Source of the DNA: a virus
Strand: one strand, 5' to 3'
Virus record (IMG/VR): IMGVR_UViG_3300020392_000008
Coordinates: 1 to 64,000 of that record
Length of the DNA stretch: 64,000 nucleotides
Position 1 is the first letter of the stretch; each line of letters starts with the position of its first letter. Of this stretch, positions 45,025 to 54,500 are shown piece by piece. Below the pieces are notes generated by a model that had not been told where the DNA came from, did no database searches, and saw only the letters and a list, made by a program, of their open reading frames with translations. Position numbers and translations under genes: made by a program.

Positions 45025-47184
45025 ATGAACATTACCATAAAAATAATACCTGAAGCAGGTTCAAATAATTTAACATTTAGTAAAAATTTTAGAATATTTT
45101 CAATAGCAGAACCTATTAGGGGAATAACTGGAATAGTAGATATATTAGAGGACTTAGAAATATCTTCTTCAAGTGGCGTAGACATATCTAATTTAAAAAG
45201 ATTTTTTAGATATTCATGCAATAATATAGATTGGTCCCTATGGTATGGATTTACCCCAATTAGTATTGACCCAAACGGTCTTGATTCTATAAAAGATATA
45301 GAATTAGACCCAGAGCAATGTATTCATATAGAGATAAAATACGAATATGACGATGGTACTTTTGAGGAACTAGACAGTGTAATACAAATAGATGAAATAA
45401 AAATAAGAGGTAAAAGAAATGACCCAGGTTTACCAAATGTATTAACGCCTGAAATAGCATGTACTGATGAAAAATGTCCGGCTTTAATTTTTGAGAGAGA
45501 AGCAAGCTTTAGGCCATATCAAGTAGATAGTGCAATTGGAATATACAAGGAATTAAGTTTTCACACTAATAAAATATTTGGACACGAAGTTGTTTATTTT
45601 AGAACAGTTCCAGAGTCAGACAGTGGAGATTATATATTTAAGGAATGGACGCTTTACAAAAACGTAGATAGAAAATGTGTAAAAATACTTGTACCAGATA
45701 ATAATTTTCCAGATAATAAACCCAAGTTTTCTGAGTTTGGAATAGACTTTGAAGTGCCCTTTGAAATACACATTGACCACAGATATTTTCAAACTATTTT
45801 TGGAAATGAATCAGAACCTAGAAAGAGAGACTTTCTTTATTTTCCATTAATCAATAGAATGTTTGAGATACAGGGTTCTTATTTACACAGAGGTTTTATG
45901 ATGGAACCTAGTTATTGGAAAATACAACTTTATAAGTTTAATCCAAATATAGACATGTTAATGAAAGATGAAAACCGTCAATACATGGATAATATTATAA
46001 CAAGCGCTGAAGAATTGTTTGCAGAAGAAGTAAAAGAAGACATCGAGGACGCTACAATGCCTGAACAATATGAAACTATATCTAGAAAATACGATATCAC
46101 TAGGGGCTCTATTCACCCTGATCTTAAAATAAAAAATATAAAGTTTAATTTTAATTATGCCCCATTAATGGAAAACTATTACGATCTTAGTGGAATAGAA
46201 GCAACTTTAAATCTTTATGATTTAACCAGCGGATCCCCATTATTGTCTACGTCTCAAGAGGTAGTTACAGTACAGGGAACTGTTAATAATAAAAAACAAT
46301 TTGAAGTTATTAGAGCATATCAAGAAAGTCCAATATTTAAAACCTGGCAAAATAACTCATTAATGACAAATGATAAAAATGTTTTAGGAATAGACGTTAA
46401 GTATTTAAGAGTAAGGGGACCATTTGATACAATACCCGACCATATTGGTCAATCTGAATCTGGTAGATATTTACAGTTAGAAGCATATAAAGATTTAAGC
46501 TTTTCTACCCAAAGAAATATTATGATAAATGACCCCGGAGGTGCACAACCTCAGGTAGGTTTAAAACTAAGAGAAACATCTATAGTATATAATAGATTGC
46601 CAGAGTTTGGCACAGAGGAAATAGATAATTTATCCTATACAAGTATGTTTAATGTTCCATCAGATTCAGAAATAGTTAGTTTTATAAACGGATATGATAA
46701 TGAATCACAATCAGGCTTATATGTATATGCTCAATTTAATAAATACACTAATGATGAACCTGAAGGCGATTTGATTTTAAATATTAAAGTTAACGATATA
46801 TTAAAAACTTACACACTGTCTGGTTTTGAATCAGGGAAATGGCATTCAACTGTTATATCTATATCTAATGAGTTTAATCAAATGGGAGTTTACGTATATA
46901 AAACAATTGAAGACCCTTCTGATTTGTCTAATCATTCTGATTTTAGTAAAATATTTGAAAATATATCATCTATGCAAGATCAGTCTTTTAAATTAGATCA
47001 ACCTTATACTATACCTACTTCTAATTTAAAAATATCTAACATTAGGTTATTCAAGACTATGATTAAAGAAGAACAACACGATTTTATATTAAGTCAACAA
47101 TTTATTAAAGACGAATCTATGTTATTGTTAATAGATAATTGTAGACCTCAGGTCAAAGTACCTTTCATAACTAGAAATAGATAA
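45025..47184 (+). CDS. Neck/tail structural protein, distantly gp14-like, 719 aa
   Basis: Residues about 165-320 contain FHTNKIFGHEVVYFRTVPES, then FGIDFEVPFEIHIDHRYF and RDFLYFPLINRMFEIQGSYL..YWKIQLYKF. This order (a gp14-style front region, then 'GD.IYFPL...FEI......Y..KL') recalls the T4-like neck protein gp14, though the overall length is nearly three times T4 gp14 (256 aa). The C-terminal 350 residues are a beta-rich, jelly-roll-like extension. The next gene resembles gp15, giving the 14-15 gene order of T4. The assignment is tentative; a gp8-type wedge protein is an alternative. Confidence 0.5.
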   Translation: MNITIKIIPEAGSNNLTFSKNFRIFSIAEPIRGITGIVDILEDLEISSSSGVDISNLKRFFRYSCNNIDWSLWYGFTPISIDPNGLDSIKDIELDPEQCIHIEIKYEYDDGTFEELDSVIQIDEIKIRGKRNDPGLPNVLTPEIACTDEKCPALIFEREASFRPYQVDSAIGIYKELSFHTNKIFGHEVVYFRTVPESDSGDYIFKEWTLYKNVDRKCVKILVPDNNFPDNKPKFSEFGIDFEVPFEIHIDHRYFQTIFGNESEPRKRDFLYFPLINRMFEIQGSYLHRGFMMEPSYWKIQLYKFNPNIDMLMKDENRQYMDNIITSAEELFAEEVKEDIEDATMPEQYETISRKYDITRGSIHPDLKIKNIKFNFNYAPLMENYYDLSGIEATLNLYDLTSGSPLLSTSQEVVTVQGTVNNKKQFEVIRAYQESPIFKTWQNNSLMTNDKNVLGIDVKYLRVRGPFDTIPDHIGQSESGRYLQLEAYKDLSFSTQRNIMINDPGGAQPQVGLKLRETSIVYNRLPEFGTEEIDNLSYTSMFNVPSDSEIVSFINGYDNESQSGLYVYAQFNKYTNDEPEGDLILNIKVNDILKTYTLSGFESGKWHSTVISISNEFNQMGVYVYKTIEDPSDLSNHSDFSKIFENISSMQDQSFKLDQPYTIPTSNLKISNIRLFKTMIKEEQHDFILSQQFIKDESMLLLIDNCRPQVKVPFITRNR

Positions 47185-47194
47185 ATAATAATAT

Positions 47195-47977
47195 ATGAAT
47201 ACAGATAATCAAAACGTAAGAAACAATAACACACAGGATATATTCTTAAGAAATGCTGTGCTATCTTTATTAGATGTTTTAAATAGGGAAATTATAGTTG
47301 ACCTTGTTAGAGATGGAAAAATAGAAAAACATGAAATACCTTTTTTCTATAATATGGCAGCCGATGAAGGTTTTATGAAAGATTTTTTTATACAAGTACC
47401 AGATGGTTGTAAAGTTCCAGTAGTAGCTGAAGGAAATTACGATATTGTCCCTAGAGGAATCATAACACTTAATTCTTTTCAAATAAAATCTAGTGACATT
47501 ACTAATAAATTTGTAAGAGGTAGTTTTAATCAACAGGTTTTAGATGACAATGAGCAAAAGGTAAATAAAGCCTTTTCAGCACGTTTATATAGCCTACCTA
47601 TGTCACTTAAATTTTCTGCAAAAATATTATGTGATAATCTAAATAAAACGTTTAAAATAATTGAAAGATTGATTGATCTTTTTTATAAAAACAGGGTTGT
47701 TTATTTTCAATATAAAGGTGTTAGAATACCTGGACAGTTTACTTTTCCAGAAACAGAGGCATTTGAAAAAAAATACGATTTTGATTACACAACCGATCAG
47801 CGAGTAAATATATCCTTTGATATAGAAATGGAAACTTACTTCCCAAGCTTTAATGAAGATAGTGTATTCTACAAAGGAAATACTATAAGACAAATTAATA
47901 TGAACACTAAGTTGGAAGATACTGGAGTAAACATAGATAGTTCTTTTATAGATGAAGATCATCCACCTAGCGAGTAA
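47195..47977 (+). CDS. 15: Tail sheath stabiliser/completion protein, gp15-like
   Basis: 260 residues (T4 gp15 is 272). The pattern agrees: IVPRGIITLNSFQIKSSD matches the 'LPRI.L....' strand, then SLPMSLKFSAKILCDNLNKTFKIIERLIDLF matches the 'P....Y.L.I.......QI.EQIL..F' helix, and RVNISFDIEMETYFPSF the late strand. gp15 forms the hexameric ring that closes the tail at the neck. The upstream structural gene ends 10 nt before, and a CCA-adding enzyme gene follows after 2 nt. A GATAAATAA string at 47180 lies too close to the start to be its promoter. Confidence 0.6.
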   Translation: MNTDNQNVRNNNTQDIFLRNAVLSLLDVLNREIIVDLVRDGKIEKHEIPFFYNMAADEGFMKDFFIQVPDGCKVPVVAEGNYDIVPRGIITLNSFQIKSSDITNKFVRGSFNQQVLDDNEQKVNKAFSARLYSLPMSLKFSAKILCDNLNKTFKIIERLIDLFYKNRVVYFQYKGVRIPGQFTFPETEAFEKKYDFDYTTDQRVNISFDIEMETYFPSFNEDSVFYKGNTIRQINMNTKLEDTGVNIDSSFIDEDHPPSE

Positions 47978-47979
47978 AC

Positions 47980-49140
47980 ATGGAGATAAGAAAAAAATAC
48001 AATATAGAACTTCCAAAAGACATTCTAATGATACGAGATGTATTTAAAAAGAATGGCTATAAATTATATTTAGTAGGAGGCGCCGTTAGAGACGCGGTAT
48101 CTGGGATCACTCCTAAAGATTACGATTTAGCAACAGACGCGTTACCAGATGAGGTAGATAAAATGCTTTCTCCAATTTATAAAATGTTACCTATAGGAGA
48201 AAAATTTGGCATATGGCTTGCCATAACACCTAGTGGTGAATTTGAAATTGCTACTTTTAGAAAAGACGTAGGTACTGGCCGTAGACCAGATTCGGTTGAG
48301 TTTACAACTATAGACCAAGATGTTCTTAGAAGAGACTTAACAATAAATGCGTTATTCTATGATATTGAAAAACAAGAAATAGTTGATTTAGTTGGAGGAA
48401 TAGAAGATCTTAAAAATGGGGTAGTCAAATCCGTTGGCAATCCGGCTGATCGATTCGAAGACGATAAATTAAGAAAACTCAGAGCAATTCGTTTTGCCGG
48501 AGTAACAGGGTCTGAATTAGACAGAGAAATCCACCAATATTTATTAAAGGACCCTGGGCTTGAAGAAATCTCAGCGGAAAGAATAAGGGATGAGTTTTTA
48601 AAAGGTATAGCTAAATCATCTTCAGTTGTTTATTTTATGAACCTTTTAGATAAGTATAATTTTTTTAATTCAATATTTCCTAATTTAAATATAAATGCAA
48701 AATACGTAGAAGAAAAAGATTACATAATAAACCTAGCAACTCTTCTTAAAGAAAACGATTCAATTGAACTTAAAGATGTTTTAAATAAAGTAACTTATTC
48801 TAATGAAGAAATTAAAAACATATTATTTCTAAAATCTCTTGTTCACTTAAATGAAGAAAATGCACTTAACATTAAAAAGTCTCAATACAATACTTCTGTT
48901 ACAGATGAGCAAATATTAAAATTTGCTAAATTAAATGAACTAGATGAAAAATTAATACGTACTTTTATTCAATATATACCTAGTATAAGTGGAAAAGACG
49001 TAATGGATAAGATGAATATTAAAGGTGGACCTGAAGTTGGCGAATATATAAAAAAAATGGAAGCTGATATATTTAAAGACTTGATGTCAAATGAATCTTA
49101 CCGTTTTAAATACATAAAAGAATTTATAAGTTATGAATAA
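47980..49140 (+). CDS. cca: tRNA CCA-adding nucleotidyltransferase
   Basis: 386 residues, class II bacterial CCA/poly(A) polymerase head. Motifs in order: LVGGAVRDAV (31-40), the catalytic DxD in KDYDLATDA (Asp47, Asp49), FEIATFRKDVG, RRDLTINALFYD, GNPADRFEDDKLRKLRAIRF and ISAERIRDEF. All nucleotidyltransferase residues appear intact. The C-terminal part (about 230-386) is helical and divergent. It repairs or adds the 3' CCA of tRNAs and probably serves phage tRNAs such as the tRNA-Ala at the window start. Its insertion in a block of tail genes is unexpected. Overlaps the next gene by 8 nt. Confidence 0.92.
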   Translation: MEIRKKYNIELPKDILMIRDVFKKNGYKLYLVGGAVRDAVSGITPKDYDLATDALPDEVDKMLSPIYKMLPIGEKFGIWLAITPSGEFEIATFRKDVGTGRRPDSVEFTTIDQDVLRRDLTINALFYDIEKQEIVDLVGGIEDLKNGVVKSVGNPADRFEDDKLRKLRAIRFAGVTGSELDREIHQYLLKDPGLEEISAERIRDEFLKGIAKSSSVVYFMNLLDKYNFFNSIFPNLNINAKYVEEKDYIINLATLLKENDSIELKDVLNKVTYSNEEIKNILFLKSLVHLNEENALNIKKSQYNTSVTDEQILKFAKLNELDEKLIRTFIQYIPSISGKDVMDKMNIKGGPEVGEYIKKMEADIFKDLMSNESYRFKYIKEFISYE

Positions 49141-49582
49141 AAAGCACATAAAATTGTACGAAAACTTTGATTTAAACGATGATAGTTATACAGAAATAAT
49201 TGACAAAAACGTATATCAAAGAGTAAGTGTATATAATTCTCCAGAAGAAACCAGTCAATGGGGAGACTCTATAGACAGTGATTCCGAAATAGAGCTAAAC
49301 AGAGTTGTTGTTAAATTTAATTTAGACATAAATTATAAACGCAGTGGAATAGAAGACATTACATTTAGATTAATTTCTATCGCATTAGACGGATCAATAA
49401 TAGACTATGATGGTAATGAAATAGAAAACTTTGATATAGTAGATGATGACATATCTTATGAAAAATATGAAACACAAATGGGAACGTTTCCACTATATTT
49501 AGGAGATATAGAAATAAACATGAACAAAACATTTGATACTAGCAAATGGAAATACGAAATAGCAATTGGTAACTTTAGATAA
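49133..49582 (+). CDS. Hypothetical protein, 149 aa
   Basis: Not recognised. Acidic (many Asp/Glu), beta-rich, starting MNKKHIKLYENFDLNDDSY. The N-terminal text KLYENF resembles head-targeting leaders seen in other genes of this window, but lacks a clear cleavage pattern. It overlaps the cca gene by 8 nt and precedes the tail-type gene at 49585 by 2 nt, so it is co-transcribed with tail proteins and likely a virion or assembly protein. Confidence 0.6.
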   Translation: MNKKHIKLYENFDLNDDSYTEIIDKNVYQRVSVYNSPEETSQWGDSIDSDSEIELNRVVVKFNLDINYKRSGIEDITFRLISIALDGSIIDYDGNEIENFDIVDDDISYEKYETQMGTFPLYLGDIEINMNKTFDTSKWKYEIAIGNFR

Positions 49583-49584
49583 TT

Positions 49585-50133
49585 ATGATTTTAAATGTAA
49601 GAAATAATAGCTTTGTATTTTTATTCCCTGAGAATTTTTTTACAAATTCAATTAAAGAAAAATATAAAGATTACTATCAAAGTTTAATACTTCCATATGA
49701 TACTATTGATGATTTTATGTCATCCACTGTTCAGCAGATAGATTTTCCATCTTGGAATATGCCAACGGCCGAACAAACTAGGCCCTTAGGTAAAAGACAA
49801 GACTATAAAAGTTCAAAACCACTAAAGGAATTATTTAACAGGGAAATTACTATAACTATGAAAATATCTGACGCTTATCTTAATTATTTTATTTTCTTAG
49901 AAAATTCATTAGAATTTTTAGATTTTTCAAATAAAAAACAAACACTTTCCCCTATAAGATTAATGATGTTGAATAATGAAGGATATTCAGTGTCTTCTAT
50001 TATATTTAATAATCCAATATTAACATCACAATCGGGCATTAAATTATCTTATAGTTCAGTAACACCTCAATTTAATACTTTTGACATAAAGTTTAAATAC
50101 TTTGATTTTGATTTAAAAGTTGATTTTAACTAA
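49585..50133 (+). CDS. Tail tube-like structural protein, 182 aa
   Basis: Begins with NSFVFLFPENFF and contains PYDTIDDFMSSTVQQIDFPSW, then KPLKELFNREITITMKISDAYLNYF and a terminal FDIKFKYFDFDLKVDF. The strand-rich layout, about 180 residues, and the final amphipathic strands resemble tail tube or tube-initiator proteins (T4 gp19/gp54 class), which share one fold. I cannot separate these, so no number is assigned. It is the last rightward gene of this block and overlaps the convergent membrane protein gene by 8 nt. Confidence 0.45.
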   Translation: MILNVRNNSFVFLFPENFFTNSIKEKYKDYYQSLILPYDTIDDFMSSTVQQIDFPSWNMPTAEQTRPLGKRQDYKSSKPLKELFNREITITMKISDAYLNYFIFLENSLEFLDFSNKKQTLSPIRLMMLNNEGYSVSSIIFNNPILTSQSGIKLSYSSVTPQFNTFDIKFKYFDFDLKVDFN

Positions 50134-50611
50134 TTTCAATTCTTTCTTTTTGAATACTATATAATTTATTAAGGGTTAATAAATGAAACATGCATATTGC
50201 TAATATTCCAACTATTTCGGCTACTAATAAACTAAATGGTAAAAATAAAAGCCCAGAAAAATATACCCATTTACAAAATTTATAATTATTTGAAACATAT
50301 AATGGGTAAATGCAACACCCAAAAAATATTATTGCAAAAATATTATGTAAATCGGGATACATACTTACTGAAAAAGAAGTTACTAATAATAAGCAACACG
50401 CCGAAGCTCTCCATTTAGGTATACCTACTAAGTAATATGCTGTTAAAGAATTAGCTATAATAAAAATAGGTTGGGCCTCGGTGTTCCAATATTGAGATAT
50501 CGATTTTTCATAACCCGAAAATAATAAGCAAATAAATGGAGAAAAAGCAGCGAAGAGAACTACGCAAACTCTTAACAAGTAGTCAAACCTGGTTATATTT
50601 CCACTAATCAT
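50126..50611 (-). CDS. Polytopic membrane protein, about 6 TM segments
   Basis: 161 residues, mostly hydrophobic, with roughly six membrane segments (for example LLRVCVVLFAAFSPFICLLF, IFIIANSLTAYYLVGI, ASACCLLLVTSFSV, IFAIIFFGCCIYPLYV, FSGLLFLPFSLLVAEIVGIL). Several Cys residues. No family recognised. It lies at the downstream end of the leftward tail-fibre cluster and has its own late-type promoter about 50 nt upstream. T4 keeps its holin gene t next to the fibre genes, but this protein has more membrane spans than a typical holin, so the lysis role is only a guess. Confidence 0.6.
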   Translation of the reverse strand: MISGNITRFDYLLRVCVVLFAAFSPFICLLFSGYEKSISQYWNTEAQPIFIIANSLTAYYLVGIPKWRASACCLLLVTSFSVSMYPDLHNIFAIIFFGCCIYPLYVSNNYKFCKWVYFSGLLFLPFSLLVAEIVGILAICMFHLLTLNKLYSIQKERIEIS

Positions 50612-50660
50612 TTCCTGTTTTCATAATATAAATTTTAGATTATAGAGAAGATCTATAATT

Positions 50661-50669
50661 TTATTTATC
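50661..50669 (-). promoter_or_regulatory. Late-type promoter GATAAATAA with leader hairpin
   Basis: Minus-strand GATAAATAA 49 nt before the ATG at 50611. Between them an AT-rich hairpin (ATTATAGA/TCTATAAT, about 50639-50659) would form in the leader. Confidence 0.5.
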
Positions 50670-50694
50670 TTATGCACAAGAAACTTTTATTATG

Positions 50695-50946
50695 TTAAAG
50701 GTTACCTAGTCCTTTAAATGACGTTTCTCTCAAAACAACCTTAAGTAATCCAGATTTTTCAGCTTCTGTTTCAATTATAGGGTATTCATCCGAAGCAGCA
50801 TCGTTTATCATGCTTATCGCGTCGGTTAAATTTTCACTAACAGGTTCGTTGATTTGTATTGCAATTCCTAACTTTCCAGTGTCTATGACATGTTTAATTA
50901 TTGTTCCAACCGTTTCTAATTTTGTTTCTAATTTTTCCCAATCCAT
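50695..50946 (-). CDS. Small hypothetical protein, 83 aa
   Basis: Acidic, soluble, with a helical N terminus (MDWEKLETKLETVGTIIKHVIDTG) and an alpha/beta continuation. It starts 2 nt after the stop of the upstream 208-residue gene, so it is translated from the same transcript as the tail fibres. No family recognised; a fibre assembly factor is possible by position only. Confidence 0.6.
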   Translation of the reverse strand: MDWEKLETKLETVGTIIKHVIDTGKLGIAIQINEPVSENLTDAISMINDAASDEYPIIETEAEKSGLLKVVLRETSFKGLGNL

Positions 50947-50948
50947 TT

Positions 50949-51575
50949 TTAAGTATAAAATAATTTTACGTTTGCTAAATTGTTTGTTTGTCTTTTTGTA
51001 AATCCAGTTGATCCGCTAGGATAAGAATTATCTCTATACCCTTGAATCATTACATTATTTGAAGTACTTCCGACGTTGCTGTATCTTATAGATGGGTACC
51101 CATAATCATAATCTCCCCAGCGGTTTTCCCATTTAATTATAAGATTATAAGAATTATTATAATTAAAATTAGTATCAAATGGATATTCTCTCCAGCCATC
51201 GTTTCCGCTAAAATTAACACTGAAATTACTTTTAACGGTTGTTACGTTAAAAGGCGATGCTGAACTAAGCGATTCATTATTTGAAGAAAAACTAGAAGAA
51301 TTAGTATGCGCAAGTATAAGTGTCTGATTAGTAATAGACGGTGTAACTGGTGGATATGGATCATCGTCTAGTTTATAATAAAACGCTAATTTATTAAAAG
51401 TGTAATTTCCACCTATGCTAGCCGCTGGTATAATCATACCTAAATAACCATATTCATACAAATAATATGCAGGCTGATATACTGAAGTATTAGTCTCTGA
51501 ACCTATGGTAATATCACCTGGCACGGTAGGATTTGTCCTAGATCCCTGGTTTAAAAATTGAGGCATATGTATCAT
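50949..51575 (-). CDS. Putative tail fibre tip or accessory protein, 208 aa
   Basis: Rich in Ser, Asn, Tyr and Gly with strand-rich text (NYTFNKLAFYYKLDDDPYPP, NLIIKWENRWGDYDYGYPS). This looks like a beta-sandwich, carbohydrate-binding-like domain and similar in style to Bacteroidota extracellular domains. No signal peptide. The start overlaps the stop of the 1603-residue fibre gene (ATGA; Met4 at 51566 is an alternative), the arrangement of a distal fibre subunit or adhesin downstream of its shaft. Receptor binding is inferred. Confidence 0.55.
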   Translation of the reverse strand: MIHMPQFLNQGSRTNPTVPGDITIGSETNTSVYQPAYYLYEYGYLGMIIPAASIGGNYTFNKLAFYYKLDDDPYPPVTPSITNQTLILAHTNSSSFSSNNESLSSASPFNVTTVKSNFSVNFSGNDGWREYPFDTNFNYNNSYNLIIKWENRWGDYDYGYPSIRYSNVGSTSNNVMIQGYRDNSYPSGSTGFTKRQTNNLANVKLFYT

Positions 51576-54500
51576 GATGGTACAGAATAATTTTGCGCAA
51601 AGTTAGCATACATGTCTACTCCATCATAATAGAATACAACAGTATCTATTGCATTTGCCCCGGCGGATAGAGATATGGCTGTTCCTCCTGGCCATTTTAC
51701 ATTACCTCCAGTGAGTGTCCATGTATCTATTTCTACTGGGCTAGAACTCTTTTGCTTTATTTTTAAAAAGTATGTTCCTCCCTGTTTAGCATTATCAAAA
51801 GTTACTGCTACGGGACCTGTTGCATTTGCTAAATCTAAAGATTGACCATTACCGGTATCACAATCAAATACAGTGGCGTTATTTGCTACGGTCATGCTAC
51901 CTTGAGCAGCAGTTATTTGTCCATTCGATGCTTCTAAATTACCGTTTGGTATTTGTACATTATCATCTGTATCTATCTTTAACGTTGTAGTTGAAGGGGA
52001 TGGACTAGTAGTTATATCATCTCGTGTAATTTTTAAACAATCGTCACCGCCATCTGAATATAGCTGCCAACGTCTACCGTTAGCTTCATTAAATTGAAGA
52101 ACTGCGTAGCTAGATGTATTGGAATCTATTACAAATCTAGAATAGCCTCCGTTGCTTTCTAGTTTAGTAGTGATATTATTTGCGCTAAATACATGAAGAG
52201 GATATCCTGGAGTATCTGTTCCAATACCAAAATATTTGTTTGAATTATCCCATGTAAAATCAGTGTCTCCCTGTAACTCTCCCATTGTTCCGACAAAAAG
52301 CACTTTTTTGGCATCTGCACTACTTGATGAACTGCTTAACGTTTGACCAATATATGGTGCTCCATTTTCCCAACTTGCATTACCATTAGCATCACTTGTA
52401 AGTACGTAGCCATCTTCCTCAGTTCCATCTACTAGTTTTAATGCATAGTTATTTGTTCCACCTGTTACGGATATATCTATTCCTATATTAGTTGTAGCAT
52501 CCGTATCTATATTAATACTTTGGCCCCTTGATGTAGTAAGAGTCGCTCCATTTGTACTTTCTATTTCTATTTCATTACCTAGTATAGAAGTTGCTTGTGC
52601 ACCGGGATCTATATAAATCTTGCTACCTATGTTAATTGTTGCGTTTCCGCCAACGCTTATAAGACTACCCATTATACTATTTACGTAAGTATCTGACATA
52701 GTAGTAGAAACTCCATATACATTAGTTTGCCCAGTGTTATGTGCACCGCCGGAAGAATTCTTTATTAAATATTTTGATTGCAGAGAATTAACAGCATTAT
52801 TGCTATTCATTATACCTACTGCAGAACTTTTATTATTAGTTAAATCACTAGTTATACTATTTACTATACCCACGTTAGCGTTATTCACAGTGGTAGGTCC
52901 TGAATATCCAACGGTATTTCTTATTCCATAAGTACCTTCATTAGTTGCACCTTGGCTAAGGTCTGTATGTAAATCTAAAGCTACACTGTAATCGTTTTCT
53001 GGACTAAATCCACCCGCTACTTTTCTTATATCTACGCCTATTTCTTCACTATCACTACTAATTAAAAATAGTTTATTTGAAGATACATTAGCGCCTATTG
53101 CTACTCTTATTCCATCATCTTTTATGGTTCCAGTAGCTAAATTATTATTAACGTCTTCCCTAAGAGTAGTGTTTGCTGTTCCTCCTGTAATACTATCCCC
53201 TATTGTAAGGCTTCCTCCTGTTGGTATGGCCTGAGCTGATAGAATACCGGTAGCACTTGCTACTACCATTCTAGTACCTGTTCCAGAGAGACTTGACATT
53301 TCTATAATGCTGTCTTCGTCTATTACAAATCCCGTATCGGTGTTACCTGAAGAATCAGTCGTCAGCATTTGTATTTTATTTCCTGCTTCTTTATTTGCTA
53401 TTATAAGATTATCATTAGCTGTACTTCCATATCCTACATAGCCTTTTTCACCAGATCCATCATAAAATTCTAAATAGTTTTTACCAATGGCCTCGGTAGT
53501 TTCTAATTTAAGTATTGAACTAGAACCCTTAACATGAAGTTCTCTATCTGGAGCATTTGTACCTATACCTACGTTTCCTTCGGCATTTATTCTCATTCTT
53601 TCGCCTACTAAATCCTGAGGGTTAGCTCCTTCTAAGGATGGAGTTAATCCAGTTGCAGTTGCAAATATTATTGAACTATCAGCATTTGATGCCTGTATTC
53701 CACCTATATAACTCTTAACACCGCCTCCACCGCCACCGGTGGCGGTGTTTTCATTACTAAAGAACTCAATTTTACCTATAAATTGTTCCTGAAATGATGT
53801 AATGACAGTATCATTGTCTCTAAATCTTAATGTATTATCTAATGCATACGTATTTCCTGCTGAGTATAACTCTAATTTTGTAGCCGGGTTATAAGTTCCT
53901 ATACCTACTAGGCTTGAACCCATTACCATTTTAGCACGCTCTAGGTCTTGATTAGTTAGTTCTATTTCTAAATCCTGTGTTCCTCCAAAAGTAGATGCTG
54001 CAAGCGTTATAATATCTCCAGCTCTAAATCCGCTTCCCTGAGCTGTTTTGGCGTTGTTGCCGCCTGCAGATTGGTATCCACTGCTAACTAGTATTGAGGT
54101 TGCAATTCCTCCTGATATAACTACTGTTAATCTTAAACCTGTTGCGTCTACATTATTTACTGTAACCCCAGGCGTAACTCCAACTACTAGATTATCTATA
54201 TTTGTACTATCTGTTGCTCCATTAAAGTTTGTTGTAACTGATCCTATTAAATCTTTTCCAAATTCAATAGAACCAAGCGCTCTAACAGTCATTATAATAT
54301 CTCCAGCATTTGAATTAATATTTATAGATTCGCCGGCTTCTGGTCCAAGTGAATCTATTCCACCGGTATTGCTATCATCTAAACCATTATATGTATAAAT
54401 TCCAATTCGTCCTCCTTTTGACTGAATACTTAAATCTCCGCCCGCAGTGGTTGTCCCGGCGTTACCTGTTCTAATGTCAACTTTTCTTTTAGATTGTAAT

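Noticed and set aside
47180-47188. GATAAATAA as promoter for the gp15-like gene
   Set aside because: It ends only 6 nt before the ATG, against 15-21 nt at the other sites, so a start there would fall at or inside the gene. It is probably chance.
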